A stretch of 29,290 nucleotides of DNA, from positions 1 through 29,290 of IMG/VR virus record IMGVR_UViG_3300022752_000290; one strand, written 5' to 3'. How positions within the stretch are numbered: the first letter of the stretch is position 1; every line of letters begins with the position of its first letter. The DNA comes from a virus. Made by a program: the position numbers and the translations under genes. The notes under the pieces were generated by a model. It was not told the origin of the DNA and did no database searches. It saw nothing but the letters and a program-made list of their open reading frames with translations. Shown piece by piece: positions 20,606 through 27,350 of this stretch.

Positions 20606-21843
20606 TAAAACACTCCACCCGAAATTCCGCCCGTAAAGGTTCCTGTGCCGTTTATGGTTAAACCAGAGGATGACAGTGTAAATAAATTAACGCCAAGGAT
20701 GGCCATCGCTAGTTCAGCAGTTGCGGAACGATAAATACCTGTAGAAGACTCTGCTGCAAAATTTAAAGCTGGTGCGCCTACCGAGCCAGAAACCAAAGAA
20801 ACGGTGGTGGCTCCAGCAGCAATCGTAGATGCGTTTAATAAGTTTACAGAGTCACACAGCAAAATTACCTGTTGACCCGCGGGAACGGTTGCTGTGCCAC
20901 CTCCAGCCCCTGTGGTAAAGGTAATGGTGTACCCCGCACCAGTTCCGTTGGTTTGGTTGGTAACGTAGTAAACCTGAACGGTTTGGGGGACTGTAACGGT
21001 TACATTGCCGCTTAGAGTACCAGTATATTTTTGTACTACATTTGCGGCTTCAGCGGAAGTTAAAGAATAACTGCCAGATGTAACAGCTTTGGTAAGCTGC
21101 GTAAAATTAAACTGAGTACTGCGTCCAAGACCAACGGTGTAGAAAGCCACACCAGAACAGCAGATAAAGCAGGAATCAGAAGGCTGTAAAGAAATAGAAG
21201 CTGCACCATTGATCAGGTTTCCTCCAGAGGGGGCCACGGTCAAAGTGCCAGTCCCGCTATTACGCAGCATCATAAACCAATCATTACCTAACGTAACGGC
21301 TGATGTAAGAGTCAAAGTTCCTGCGCCGTTGTCCCACACGTAGTAAGAGGCTCTGTCAGAAGCAATAGCGGTATAGGCAGAAGAGAATGTAGTGACGTTA
21401 TGAGCTGCATTTAGGGTGTTATTGATAGCTTTTAAGCCATATCCAGCCAATGCTGCGGCATCTACGTTAGAAGATCCAACACCAAAGGCAATGTTGCCCC
21501 ATGTTCCTGCTATGGTGGCGTTTGTGGTGATGTAGATGTAACGTGAAGCACTAGGGGCTACGCTTGCAATAGAATTGCCAGCAGCATCTTTAACTGTAAA
21601 AGTGTTAGCACCGATGTTTCGGATCAGGGCATCTTGACCTACAGAGGCTTGATTAGCGGGGGGCATAGACAAAGACAAGCCAGCAGTAGAGGCTGTAACG
21701 TCCATAATCCGAGCAGCAACATTGTCTGTAACGCCACCGTTAATAGGCCAAAACAGTTGGGTGTCGGCAGAAAGCGCAACAGAACGATAGGATACGTCCG
21801 TAGGCTGGATGACGTTTCCAGTAAAGGGCGAAATAAAGCTCAT
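20605..21843 (-). CDS. Beta-rich structural protein next to the nozzle (412 aa)
   Basis: It starts MSFISPFTGNVIQPTDVSYR and contains VALSADTQLFWPINGG, MPPANQASVGQDALIRNIGA, then SRYIYITTNATIAGTWGNIA. These segments form a conserved N-terminal region known from environmental podovirus late operons between the adaptor and nozzle genes. The remainder is Ser/Thr/Gly-rich beta sheet (VTVTVPQTVQVYYVTNQTNG and others), like tail spike or fibre stems, and ends in STGIYRSATAELAMAILG and INGTGTFTGG. It may be a fibre or decoration protein. Start and stop overlap the neighbours (TAATG, ATGA). Confidence 0.7.
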   Translation of the reverse strand: MSFISPFTGNVIQPTDVSYRSVALSADTQLFWPINGGVTDNVAARIMDVTASTAGLSLSMPPANQASVGQDALIRNIGANTFTVKDAAGNSIASVAPSASRYIYITTNATIAGTWGNIAFGVGSSNVDAAALAGYGLKAINNTLNAAHNVTTFSSAYTAIASDRASYYVWDNGAGTLTLTSAVTLGNDWFMMLRNSGTGTLTVAPSGGNLINGAASISLQPSDSCFICCSGVAFYTVGLGRSTQFNFTQLTKAVTSGSYSLTSAEAANVVQKYTGTLSGNVTVTVPQTVQVYYVTNQTNGTGAGYTITFTTGAGGGTATVPAGQQVILLCDSVNLLNASTIAAGATTVSLVSGSVGAPALNFAAESSTGIYRSATAELAMAILGVNLFTLSSSGLTINGTGTFTGGISGGVF

Positions 21844-22469
21844 ATATCCCTCGCAATCGCTTGACGATCCCCAATTCGGGCAACGTCTTCAGTTTTTAGT
21901 ACATTCATGATTTGTTCATATTGAGCTTGCCACATAGGAATGCGCTCATCATTCTTTAGGAACGGCATGGCTTGCAGGAGTGATCCATAAAGCAAAGCTT
22001 GGGGGGCGTATTCCGTGAACCAGTTGCTCTGATTGGTTGCGTCTAAAGGCTGGACACGCTCGTAATACAGCACCTCATAAGCGTAATCATCATTCGGTGT
22101 AGGCGCAATCATCCAATGGGTGTAGTCGTAATCACAATAGAAGAAAGGCACGTCTTGTTGAGAAGGATCTGGCCAATATTCTCTTAGGTATTCATACTTT
22201 CTCAAGAATATGGGTTGGCGCACACCATTAACAGTCACGTTCATGGATACGGTTTTTCTCCATCGAGCTGGCTTATCTATGATGTTTTCGCCTTGAACCA
22301 TGTTGCTTGTGGCAACAGTTAGGTTTCCAAGAAACTTTAAGTCCGCAGCCATGACTTGTTCCGCCAACATGATAAATGTGGGGATCTTGTCAAGAGTCGC
22401 TTGGTCAGTACGCTCCAAATATGATTGGATGTTCTCTACCAGCGACGAATACGTCATTACGGAGGCCAT
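21840..22469 (-). CDS. Head-tail adaptor (SU10-type / gp11-like)
   Basis: The 209-residue protein has the pattern of short-tailed phage adaptors: YSSLVENIQSYLERTDQATLDKIPTFIMLAEQVMAADL, a helical N-terminus, then a beta domain with PARWRKTVSMNVTVNGVRQP, and RVQPLDATNQSNWFTEYAPQ, ALLYGSLLQAMPFLKNDERI, MWQAQYEQIM at the end. The order of helices, IPxFIxLAE and LLYGSLxxAxPF is the one I know from phage SU10-type adaptors. It would form the ring below the portal. Its place just upstream of the nozzle gene fits. Start codon overlaps the preceding stop (TAATG). Confidence 0.82.
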   Translation of the reverse strand: MASVMTYSSLVENIQSYLERTDQATLDKIPTFIMLAEQVMAADLKFLGNLTVATSNMVQGENIIDKPARWRKTVSMNVTVNGVRQPIFLRKYEYLREYWPDPSQQDVPFFYCDYDYTHWMIAPTPNDDYAYEVLYYERVQPLDATNQSNWFTEYAPQALLYGSLLQAMPFLKNDERIPMWQAQYEQIMNVLKTEDVARIGDRQAIARDI

Positions 22470-22636
22470 TACCAGTTACCTTTCTTTGCTCCAGCCATGT
22501 TGGCCACCAAAGATGGGTACTTAGTACCCGTGCGCTTTGCGAAAGCCTTTGCGGCTTTGATCTGGTTAGGGCTTAACTCTTTTGGCTTGCCAAGACTTTT
22601 AGGGCGGGTTTTTTCCCACACGGGTTTTGTTGACAT
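22469..22636 (-). CDS. Small basic phage protein (55 aa)
   Basis: The ATG with GGGAGGTTTAAA upstream is the start; an in-frame ATG 27 bases earlier lacks a ribosome site. The product starts MSTKPVWEKTRPKSLGKPKE, has the conserved block LSPNQIKAAKAFAKRTGTKYPSLVANMAG (here described in parts: LSPNQ, AKAFAKRTG, YPSLVANMAGAKK) and is strongly basic. This family (LTPAQ...AK..GRxYPNLVDNM) is widespread in podovirus late operons. Function unknown; a capsid, scaffold or DNA-binding role is possible. Confidence 0.75.
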   Translation of the reverse strand: MSTKPVWEKTRPKSLGKPKELSPNQIKAAKAFAKRTGTKYPSLVANMAGAKKGNW

Positions 22637-22669
22637 TTTAAACCTCCCATTCAAAATTGACAATGTTTA

Positions 22670-23110
22670 TTACATAAGAGCACATTCAGCTTGGCGTCTT
22701 TTTAACAGACCAGGTAATACTTTACCCCCGCCTTTAGTCCAAAGCATCAATTGCTCTTTAGCACCATCCCAGTCTTGGGCGTTAATTTTCCGCTTTAAGG
22801 TGCTGGTTTGGAGTCTGCCTACACCCAAGTTGTAACAAAAATCCACAATCGCATTGCATTTGCGCTCATCTGTGGCAAGTATGGGGCAGTTTCTAAGTAC
22901 GCCAGGCAAGTAAGTGTGCTGTAGCTCACCCATTAACAGAGCATTAGCGGCTTCTTGGCTTATTGATGGATCGTTTAGAGTAACTTTCTTGCCATCAGCA
23001 TAGTAAGTCGACCCATACCCAATTGTGGGGATTCCAGCAGGACAGAGATAGGGCTTCGCTTTGAAGCCCTCAAATCGCCTACAAAGCTCTGCGGCGATCT
23101 CTAGGTTCAT
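22670..23110 (-). CDS. Endolysin, T4-lysozyme-like muramidase (GH24)
   Basis: The 146-residue protein has the GH24 signature at the N-terminus: CRRFEGFKAKPYLCPAGIP then TIGYGS. Glu14 is the catalytic acid and Thr29 is conserved; the middle position that is Asp in T4 lysozyme is Cys23 here, as in several lambdoid and P21-type lysozymes. The C-terminal block DERKCNAIVDFCYNLGVGRL and LPGLLKRRQAECALM is also typical. There is no signal peptide, so a holin or other export route is needed. The TAATG start overlaps the upstream gene, with GAGGTTTG as ribosome site. Confidence 0.92.
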   Translation of the reverse strand: MNLEIAAELCRRFEGFKAKPYLCPAGIPTIGYGSTYYADGKKVTLNDPSISQEAANALLMGELQHTYLPGVLRNCPILATDERKCNAIVDFCYNLGVGRLQTSTLKRKINAQDWDGAKEQLMLWTKGGGKVLPGLLKRRQAECALM

Positions 23111-23604
23111 TACAAACCTCGTTTAGCCAATGTGCGGTCAAGTATCCAGTAGTTAACTACACCAGAAAGCAAGGCCATGTCGTCTACAGTCCATGCGCTT
23201 TTCAATAATTCGGGGATGGGCTGACCATTAGCATAGCTTAAAGCTAGCGTAGAGGTCTTAAACACTCCGTATAGCAACAGGAGGTAGTAAGTCATTACAG
23301 GGCGCACAGAAGCGGATAGAGAGGCTACCCAGCCCCCTGCTGATTTGACCATTTCGGTTTGTTGGGTGATAGCAGCATTGAAGGCATCCATCACTCCTGA
23401 ATCTACGGTGGCTTCTCTTTGTGCGCCAATCTCGGCTAACTTTTGTGAGCCTCTGACCTTTTCTAGTTCGCATTGTTTGTCGAACATAGCTAATTCATGT
23501 TCGCGCTCGTTCTTCTTGTCCAAAAACTTAAATGTTTCGGGCACTAAACGAAAAATGCCCCCAAGAAGGGAGCCTACAATACCGCCACCTAGAAAATCCA
23601 TCAT
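23110..23604 (-). CDS. Probable holin-like lysis protein, two C-terminal helices (164 aa)
   Basis: The protein starts MMDFLGGGIVGSLLGGIFRL, a Gly-rich amphipathic or membrane segment, followed by a basic helical region (LDKKNEREHELAMFDKQCEL, then KVRGSQKLAEIGAQREATVD). The C-terminal half has two hydrophobic helices (VRPVMTYYLLLLYGVFKTST and ALLSGVVNYWILD). Such proteins (GTA_holin_3TM-like) lie next to endolysin genes in many phages, and I call it a probable holin. It overlaps both neighbours by translational coupling. Exact membrane topology is not certain from sequence. Confidence 0.75.
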   Translation of the reverse strand: MMDFLGGGIVGSLLGGIFRLVPETFKFLDKKNEREHELAMFDKQCELEKVRGSQKLAEIGAQREATVDSGVMDAFNAAITQQTEMVKSAGGWVASLSASVRPVMTYYLLLLYGVFKTSTLALSYANGQPIPELLKSAWTVDDMALLSGVVNYWILDRTLAKRGL

Positions 23605-23834
23605 TTGTCCTGCTTCAGTTCAAGCTTGTCCATGATCTTGCCGAACATCTCTTTGATGTCGCGCATATCTTCGCGGTAGTCATCGCGTTGGACGTAGACT
23701 TTAGGAATCTCTTCACGCAGCTTTGCAAGGTCAGACTTTAAGTCTTTCACAGCCGCCCAAAGCTCACGAGCAAACCATCCGCAAACTGCCATGCAGGTTC
23801 CGAGACCGATGTTAATGAGTAGTTGGGCGTCCAT
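23601..23834 (-). CDS. Membrane-anchored coiled-coil lysis-cluster protein (77 aa)
   Basis: One N-terminal membrane helix (INIGLGTCMAVCGWFARELW) is followed by a long charged helix (AVKDLKSDLAKLREEIPKVY, then DDYREDMRDIKEMFGKIMDK). This layout matches small XhlA-like or inner-membrane spanin-type proteins found beside holins in many phages. The matching outer-membrane lipoprotein was not found in any frame nearby. It probably sits in the inner membrane with the coiled coil on one side. The start of the holin-like gene overlaps its stop (ATGA). Confidence 0.75.
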   Translation of the reverse strand: MDAQLLINIGLGTCMAVCGWFARELWAAVKDLKSDLAKLREEIPKVYVQRDDYREDMRDIKEMFGKIMDKLELKQDK

Positions 23835-23838
23835 GTTT

Positions 23839-24072
23839 TTACCAAGTTACAGGTTGATTTGTAATCTTACGCAGACCAAGATTGATCGCTGTAAGAGCTA
23901 AGGCTTGCAGTTCAGGGCCAACGATAAATCCAAACTTCATCTGAAGTCCCAATCCCGCCGCGCACAGTACGTTCACCCAGAAAGTCTTAGACAAGTAAAA
24001 CTTCTTACCTGTCATTTGGCTTACCAGAACCTCTGAGGTCGCAGCAGATATGGCAGTATTGATATCGCTCAT
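23839..24072 (-). CDS. Small membrane protein of the lysis cluster (77 aa)
   Basis: A soluble N-terminal part (MSDINTAISAATSEVLVSQM) is followed by a conserved block GKKFYLSKTFWVNVLCAAGL and by hydrophobic segments (LQMKFGFIVGPELQALALTA), ending in LRKITNQPVTW. The YLSKTFWVNV...P..QALALTAIN pattern is common in small membrane proteins of phage lysis clusters, often labelled holin or hypothetical. I infer a holin or accessory. Its overlap with the 92-aa gene and short distance to the next gene support co-translation. Confidence 0.72.
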   Translation of the reverse strand: MSDINTAISAATSEVLVSQMTGKKFYLSKTFWVNVLCAAGLGLQMKFGFIVGPELQALALTAINLGLRKITNQPVTW

Positions 24073-24347
24073 TTGATATGGCCTTCAAAAAAGATGTCGC
24101 AGTACCACACAGCTATTCTTGCAATCATCCCTCTCCAGTCACCATTGTGCTTAAGTCTTGCCAGCCGATCAGAGAATGTGTATTCACCCTCTTGCGGAAA
24201 GTCCCAAGTCAACAATGCCAACTCCGTATAGTTCGCTATTACATCAATCAATAGAGTGACTAAAGTAATTGGAAGGACTACACGCCATAACCCACCGCGC
24301 TCATATTGAACAGCGATGGGGTACAGGAGAAGGAGTAGTAGACTCAT
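24069..24347 (-). CDS. Phage membrane protein, conserved type (92 aa)
   Basis: The product has an N-terminal hydrophobic stretch (MSLLLLLLYPIAVQYERGG) and a second (VVLPITLVTLLIDVIANYT), then the conserved block LTWDFPQEGEYTFSDRLARL and an amphipathic C-terminal region (DWRGMIARIAVWYCDIFFEG). The NYTxLALLTWDFPxxGEYTFSxRLxRL motif is widespread among phages in lysis-associated positions; the function is not known. Two membrane helices predicted. Overlaps neighbours as ATGA on both sides. Confidence 0.78.
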   Translation of the reverse strand: MSLLLLLLYPIAVQYERGGLWRVVLPITLVTLLIDVIANYTELALLTWDFPQEGEYTFSDRLARLKHNGDWRGMIARIAVWYCDIFFEGHIK

Positions 24348-24694
24348 TTAACTGTTATTTCAACCCAAGCAGTTGATGCTTCATCCCAGTTGTAAAGTTT
24401 TCCATCTTGAGGCATAGCTACAGGTGCATTCCACAAGCATGTGTCTTCATTCAAGAGCCAAGAAGCAAAGGGCTGCGGAGGAATGAAAGCATCGCGTGTG
24501 GCATCGTATGTGTAGCCGATACCTGCGTAGTTCTTACGCAATGGACGACCCTCAGGATGCTCACCACCTAGAGTGTTGTAAGATGTTTGGATCCAGTTAG
24601 CGGGATCGCCCAAAGCACCAGTTGCAATGAAGTCTTCTTCAGCAACAATAACTTGTGTGACGATACCGTTTTCAATTTTGGCAAAATGACTCAT
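24344..24694 (-). CDS. Small virion-associated protein of fibre regions (116 aa)
   Basis: It begins MSHFAKIENGIVTQVIVAEE and has the conserved blocks GALGDPANWIQTSYNTLGG, then LRKNYAGIGYTYDATRDAFI, then PPQPFASWLLNEDTCLWNAP. This family is common next to tail-fibre genes in cyanophages and other environmental phages. The mixed beta content and aromatic residues suggest a small folded accessory of the fibre or baseplate. Good ribosome site (AGGAGAAAAT). Whether it is part of the virion is inferred. Confidence 0.78.
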   Translation of the reverse strand: MSHFAKIENGIVTQVIVAEEDFIATGALGDPANWIQTSYNTLGGEHPEGRPLRKNYAGIGYTYDATRDAFIPPQPFASWLLNEDTCLWNAPVAMPQDGKLYNWDEASTAWVEITVK

Positions 24695-24702
24695 ATTTTC
24701 TC

Positions 24703-26328
24703 CTATGGGTTAGATTGAGCATTGGCGTTTTTAAGCACTGCACCAGTTGTGGTAATACTATAGCTATTTGAACCAGATGCATTGTATGAGGATGATGAAG
24801 AACGAACTTTAAATCCATTAGCCAATTTATCTGCATTCGTTCCAAGAGTTACCGCATTACCGTTAATGGTCATAGAGGTTGGCACACCATTGAGATACAC
24901 AAATGGGCCATCTGTACTAGCATTACCTGTAAATGTTCCACTTGTTGTTACAGTCCCAGTTGGCAGGTTATATGTGTTGAGCGCCACAAAGCCACTTGGG
25001 GGTGTGTAGGCAAATGGTCTTTGACCGAAGTTGTAAGAATCACCATTGGATGTTTCTGCATTAGAAGATGCTGGAGCAAATTTACCAGCTACTTGAGTTA
25101 TGGAAGAAAATGCAATTCCTTGGGTTGTCCCATTTTTGTAAAAGGCAATAGTTCCATTATCGGAATCCCAAGCTACACCAATTACATCGCCATTTGTGTA
25201 GGTTGCTCCGTAAGCACCTTGATTACCATTGTTGTATTTATTACCATCTGAACGATAAGCATAATCACCTCTAGAACCAGTACCAATTTCTGAACCTGTG
25301 GCTGGTAATTGAGGATTATTTAATATATTTGCAACACCAATAACTTCATTGTTTCCACTACTTCCAGAATTATTACAAGCAGTTACTTCCCAATACCATT
25401 TGCCAGTTGTAGGTAAAGTAAAAGATGCGGCAACGCTACCATGAGAAGCCAAAGAACCACGCAAATAATTTAAATTGCCTTGTGATATTGTTCCTGCCGG
25501 AATTGGAAGTGTAGGATTTAAAACGCAATAGTTAGCCGCAGTAGAACTTGTCAGCGTAGGCACATCCGTCATGCTGTCGTAAGTCGCACCAGCAGTCAGC
25601 GAAATGTTATTGCACGTCCAGTTGTTACCGTTCGGGCTGAAGTCATAGCCTAGAGTAGTCGTAGATGTGTTGTTGGTAAACGGCAAGTAGAAGCCGTTAG
25701 TACCATACGAACCACCGTAACGTACAGGTGACCATGAGCCGTAAGCATTGAACGAGCCAAAGCTAGATGGTGTGAGGGCTTGACCGTCAATGAAGTTGAC
25801 TTCGGTTAGGTAGCCATCAAAGTAAGTGGCAACACCGTCTTCAGATGCTATGTAATGAGGCGTAACTGCATTTACGGCAGTATTCAAACCAGATGATGGA
25901 TTGTTAATTGTTGAGTATGTTTGCTCAACATTATTGATATACAACCTAAATCTATTATTTGCTGTGGCGTTGTTAGTATCAGCAACAAGAACAATATGAT
26001 ACCAAGCCGCAGGGTCACGAAAAACAGCGTTTGTCTTACGGAAAACAGTAATTTGTGAAAACAGGTTTAGAGTGTCATCAGAGTTGTAGAAAAAACTTAA
26101 TTTATTTGTATCTACTCCACTATTGTCAATTACTGACTGGAAAAGATATTGTTGCGCTCCAAGTTTTCCACGCTTAACCCAACCACTCCAAGTCCATGTT
26201 TGACGATTACCAGCAGTTGCAGGTGTCCTATTCAAATAAGCACTAGCACTAGAACGGAAACGCAGACTGTTTGTTAAATTGTAGCCACTGCTACCGCCAC
26301 TTAAAGCATTACCTTGTATGATCGACAT
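24703..26328 (-). CDS. Tail fibre with LamG-like and SPRY domains (541 aa)
   Basis: Residues about 20-200 form a laminin-G/concanavalin-like lectin domain (SLRFRSSASAYLNRTPATAG, WTWSGWVKRGKLGAQQYLF, RLYINNVEQTYS, DGYLTEVNFIDG). Residues about 308-450 form a SPRY-type domain (GKWYWEVTACNN, GDVIGVAWDSDNGTIAFYKNG, then FAPASSNAETSNGDSYNFGQ). The C-terminal part is Ser/Thr-rich. Both domains are typical of carbohydrate or surface binding, so this is a likely receptor-binding fibre or adhesin. It follows the 317-aa fibre gene and precedes the small virion-associated protein. Confidence 0.8.
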   Translation of the reverse strand: MSIIQGNALSGGSSGYNLTNSLRFRSSASAYLNRTPATAGNRQTWTWSGWVKRGKLGAQQYLFQSVIDNSGVDTNKLSFFYNSDDTLNLFSQITVFRKTNAVFRDPAAWYHIVLVADTNNATANNRFRLYINNVEQTYSTINNPSSGLNTAVNAVTPHYIASEDGVATYFDGYLTEVNFIDGQALTPSSFGSFNAYGSWSPVRYGGSYGTNGFYLPFTNNTSTTTLGYDFSPNGNNWTCNNISLTAGATYDSMTDVPTLTSSTAANYCVLNPTLPIPAGTISQGNLNYLRGSLASHGSVAASFTLPTTGKWYWEVTACNNSGSSGNNEVIGVANILNNPQLPATGSEIGTGSRGDYAYRSDGNKYNNGNQGAYGATYTNGDVIGVAWDSDNGTIAFYKNGTTQGIAFSSITQVAGKFAPASSNAETSNGDSYNFGQRPFAYTPPSGFVALNTYNLPTGTVTTSGTFTGNASTDGPFVYLNGVPTSMTINGNAVTLGTNADKLANGFKVRSSSSSYNASGSNSYSITTTGAVLKNANAQSNP

Positions 26329-26360
26329 TTTTATTCCTTTGATGAAGACTTAACTTAGTA

Positions 26361-26377
26361 GGGGGTGATTAGCCCCC
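26361..26377 (-). terminator. GC hairpin between two fibre genes
   Basis: GGGGG-TGATTAG-CCCCC can form a 5-bp GC stem with a 7-base loop in the 56-base gap between fibre genes. On the minus strand it is followed by TACTAAG, without a T tract, so it is a weak terminator candidate. It could lower expression of downstream late genes or protect the mRNA. Confidence 0.35.
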
Positions 26378-26384
26378 ACCCTTA

Positions 26385-27338
26385 TTAAGACAAGGCTGCG
26401 GTGGCAGACAAGTAAACGTTAGTACCGTCTGGGCTGTAGTAAGACATCCAGTATGAACCAGTTGAGCTTAGTGCGGTCAATACGCCAGAAGCCACCTTAA
26501 CAGCAGATGCTTTGGCAATAGCGTAGTTAGAGCCGTTCACCAAAACAATGTTGCCAGACTGACCAGCAGTGATGTTAGTGAAAGTCAATGTTACGCCGCC
26601 TGTAGGTGTGCATAAGAAGTTGTTGGTCAACGACATATCAAACGAACCAGCATTTGCTGTGGTAACAGTGCCGCGCTGTGGGCCTGTAAATGTTTCCGCC
26701 GCAGTCAATACAGCGATGTTTGCACCAGCCAAAGTTGTAGCGCCTGTACCGCCGTTGGCAATAGGAAGAGTTCCAGTAACGCCAGTAGACAAAGGCAAGC
26801 CAGTAGCGTTTGTCAAAGTCACAGAGGTAGGTGTACCCAGCAAAGGAGTTACCAATGTCGGGCTAGTTGCCAATACGTTATTGCCTGTACCAGTGTTTGT
26901 TACGCTCACTACGTTTTTGCTTGCATCCAAAGCCAAAGCGGTAGAAGCAGTCAAGCCAGACAGAGTGGCTGTACCAGAAGCACTCAGAGTAGTAAACGCA
27001 CCAGTATTAGGAGTAGTAGCACCTACAGTACCGTTCAATGGGCCAGCCAAACCAGCAGCAGTCAGGGTAGTACCGTTAAATGTCAGGTTGGCAGAACCAG
27101 CCAATGCGCCGGAACTGTTGAACTGCACTTGAGTATTAGAACCACCGATAGAGCCTGTAGCTTTAGAAGCAATGGTCTGAACGGTGCCACCGTTGTCTTT
27201 GTAGAATAATTTCCCATCTGCGGCGTTGATAGCCAACTCCACTCCGCCCGTATCATTGGCAAGGTTGGATGCTGATGGTACTGTAGAAGCTGTATTGCTT
27301 CCGTAGAGCTTTATGGGTGTAGAACCTGTAGCGGCCAT
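26385..27338 (-). CDS. Tail fibre or fibre-stem protein (317 aa)
   Basis: It starts [20 protein letters not shown], then [20 protein letters not shown], the usual N-terminal pattern of phage fibre proteins. Then come repeated beta-helix-like Ser/Thr/Gly units ([56 protein letters not shown]) and a C-terminal domain ([20 protein letters not shown], then [19 protein letters not shown]). Similar proteins act as side-tail fibres. There is no obvious receptor-binding lectin, so the host contact may be in its neighbours. Ribosome site GGAGTATTAAAC. Confidence 0.78.
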   Translation of the reverse strand: MAATGSTPIKLYGSNTASTVPSASNLANDTGGVELAINAADGKLFYKDNGGTVQTIASKATGSIGGSNTQVQFNSSGALAGSANLTFNGTTLTAAGLAGPLNGTVGATTPNTGAFTTLSASGTATLSGLTASTALALDASKNVVSVTNTGTGNNVLATSPTLVTPLLGTPTSVTLTNATGLPLSTGVTGTLPIANGGTGATTLAGANIAVLTAAETFTGPQRGTVTTANAGSFDMSLTNNFLCTPTGGVTLTFTNITAGQSGNIVLVNGSNYAIAKASAVKVASGVLTALSSTGSYWMSYYSPDGTNVYLSATAALS

Positions 27339-27350
27339 GTTTAATACTCC

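Noticed and set aside
23258-23473. Alternative minus-strand frame inside the holin-like gene as an embedded outer-membrane spanin.
   Set aside because: It has no signal sequence or lipobox and is merely basic and Cys-containing; it is a shadow of the real frame.
26569-27132. Open plus-strand frame of 187 codons opposite a fibre gene.
   Set aside because: Its hydrophobic Val/Pro composition comes from the complement of Thr/Gly/Asn-rich fibre codons. No promoter or ribosome site and opposite to all late genes.
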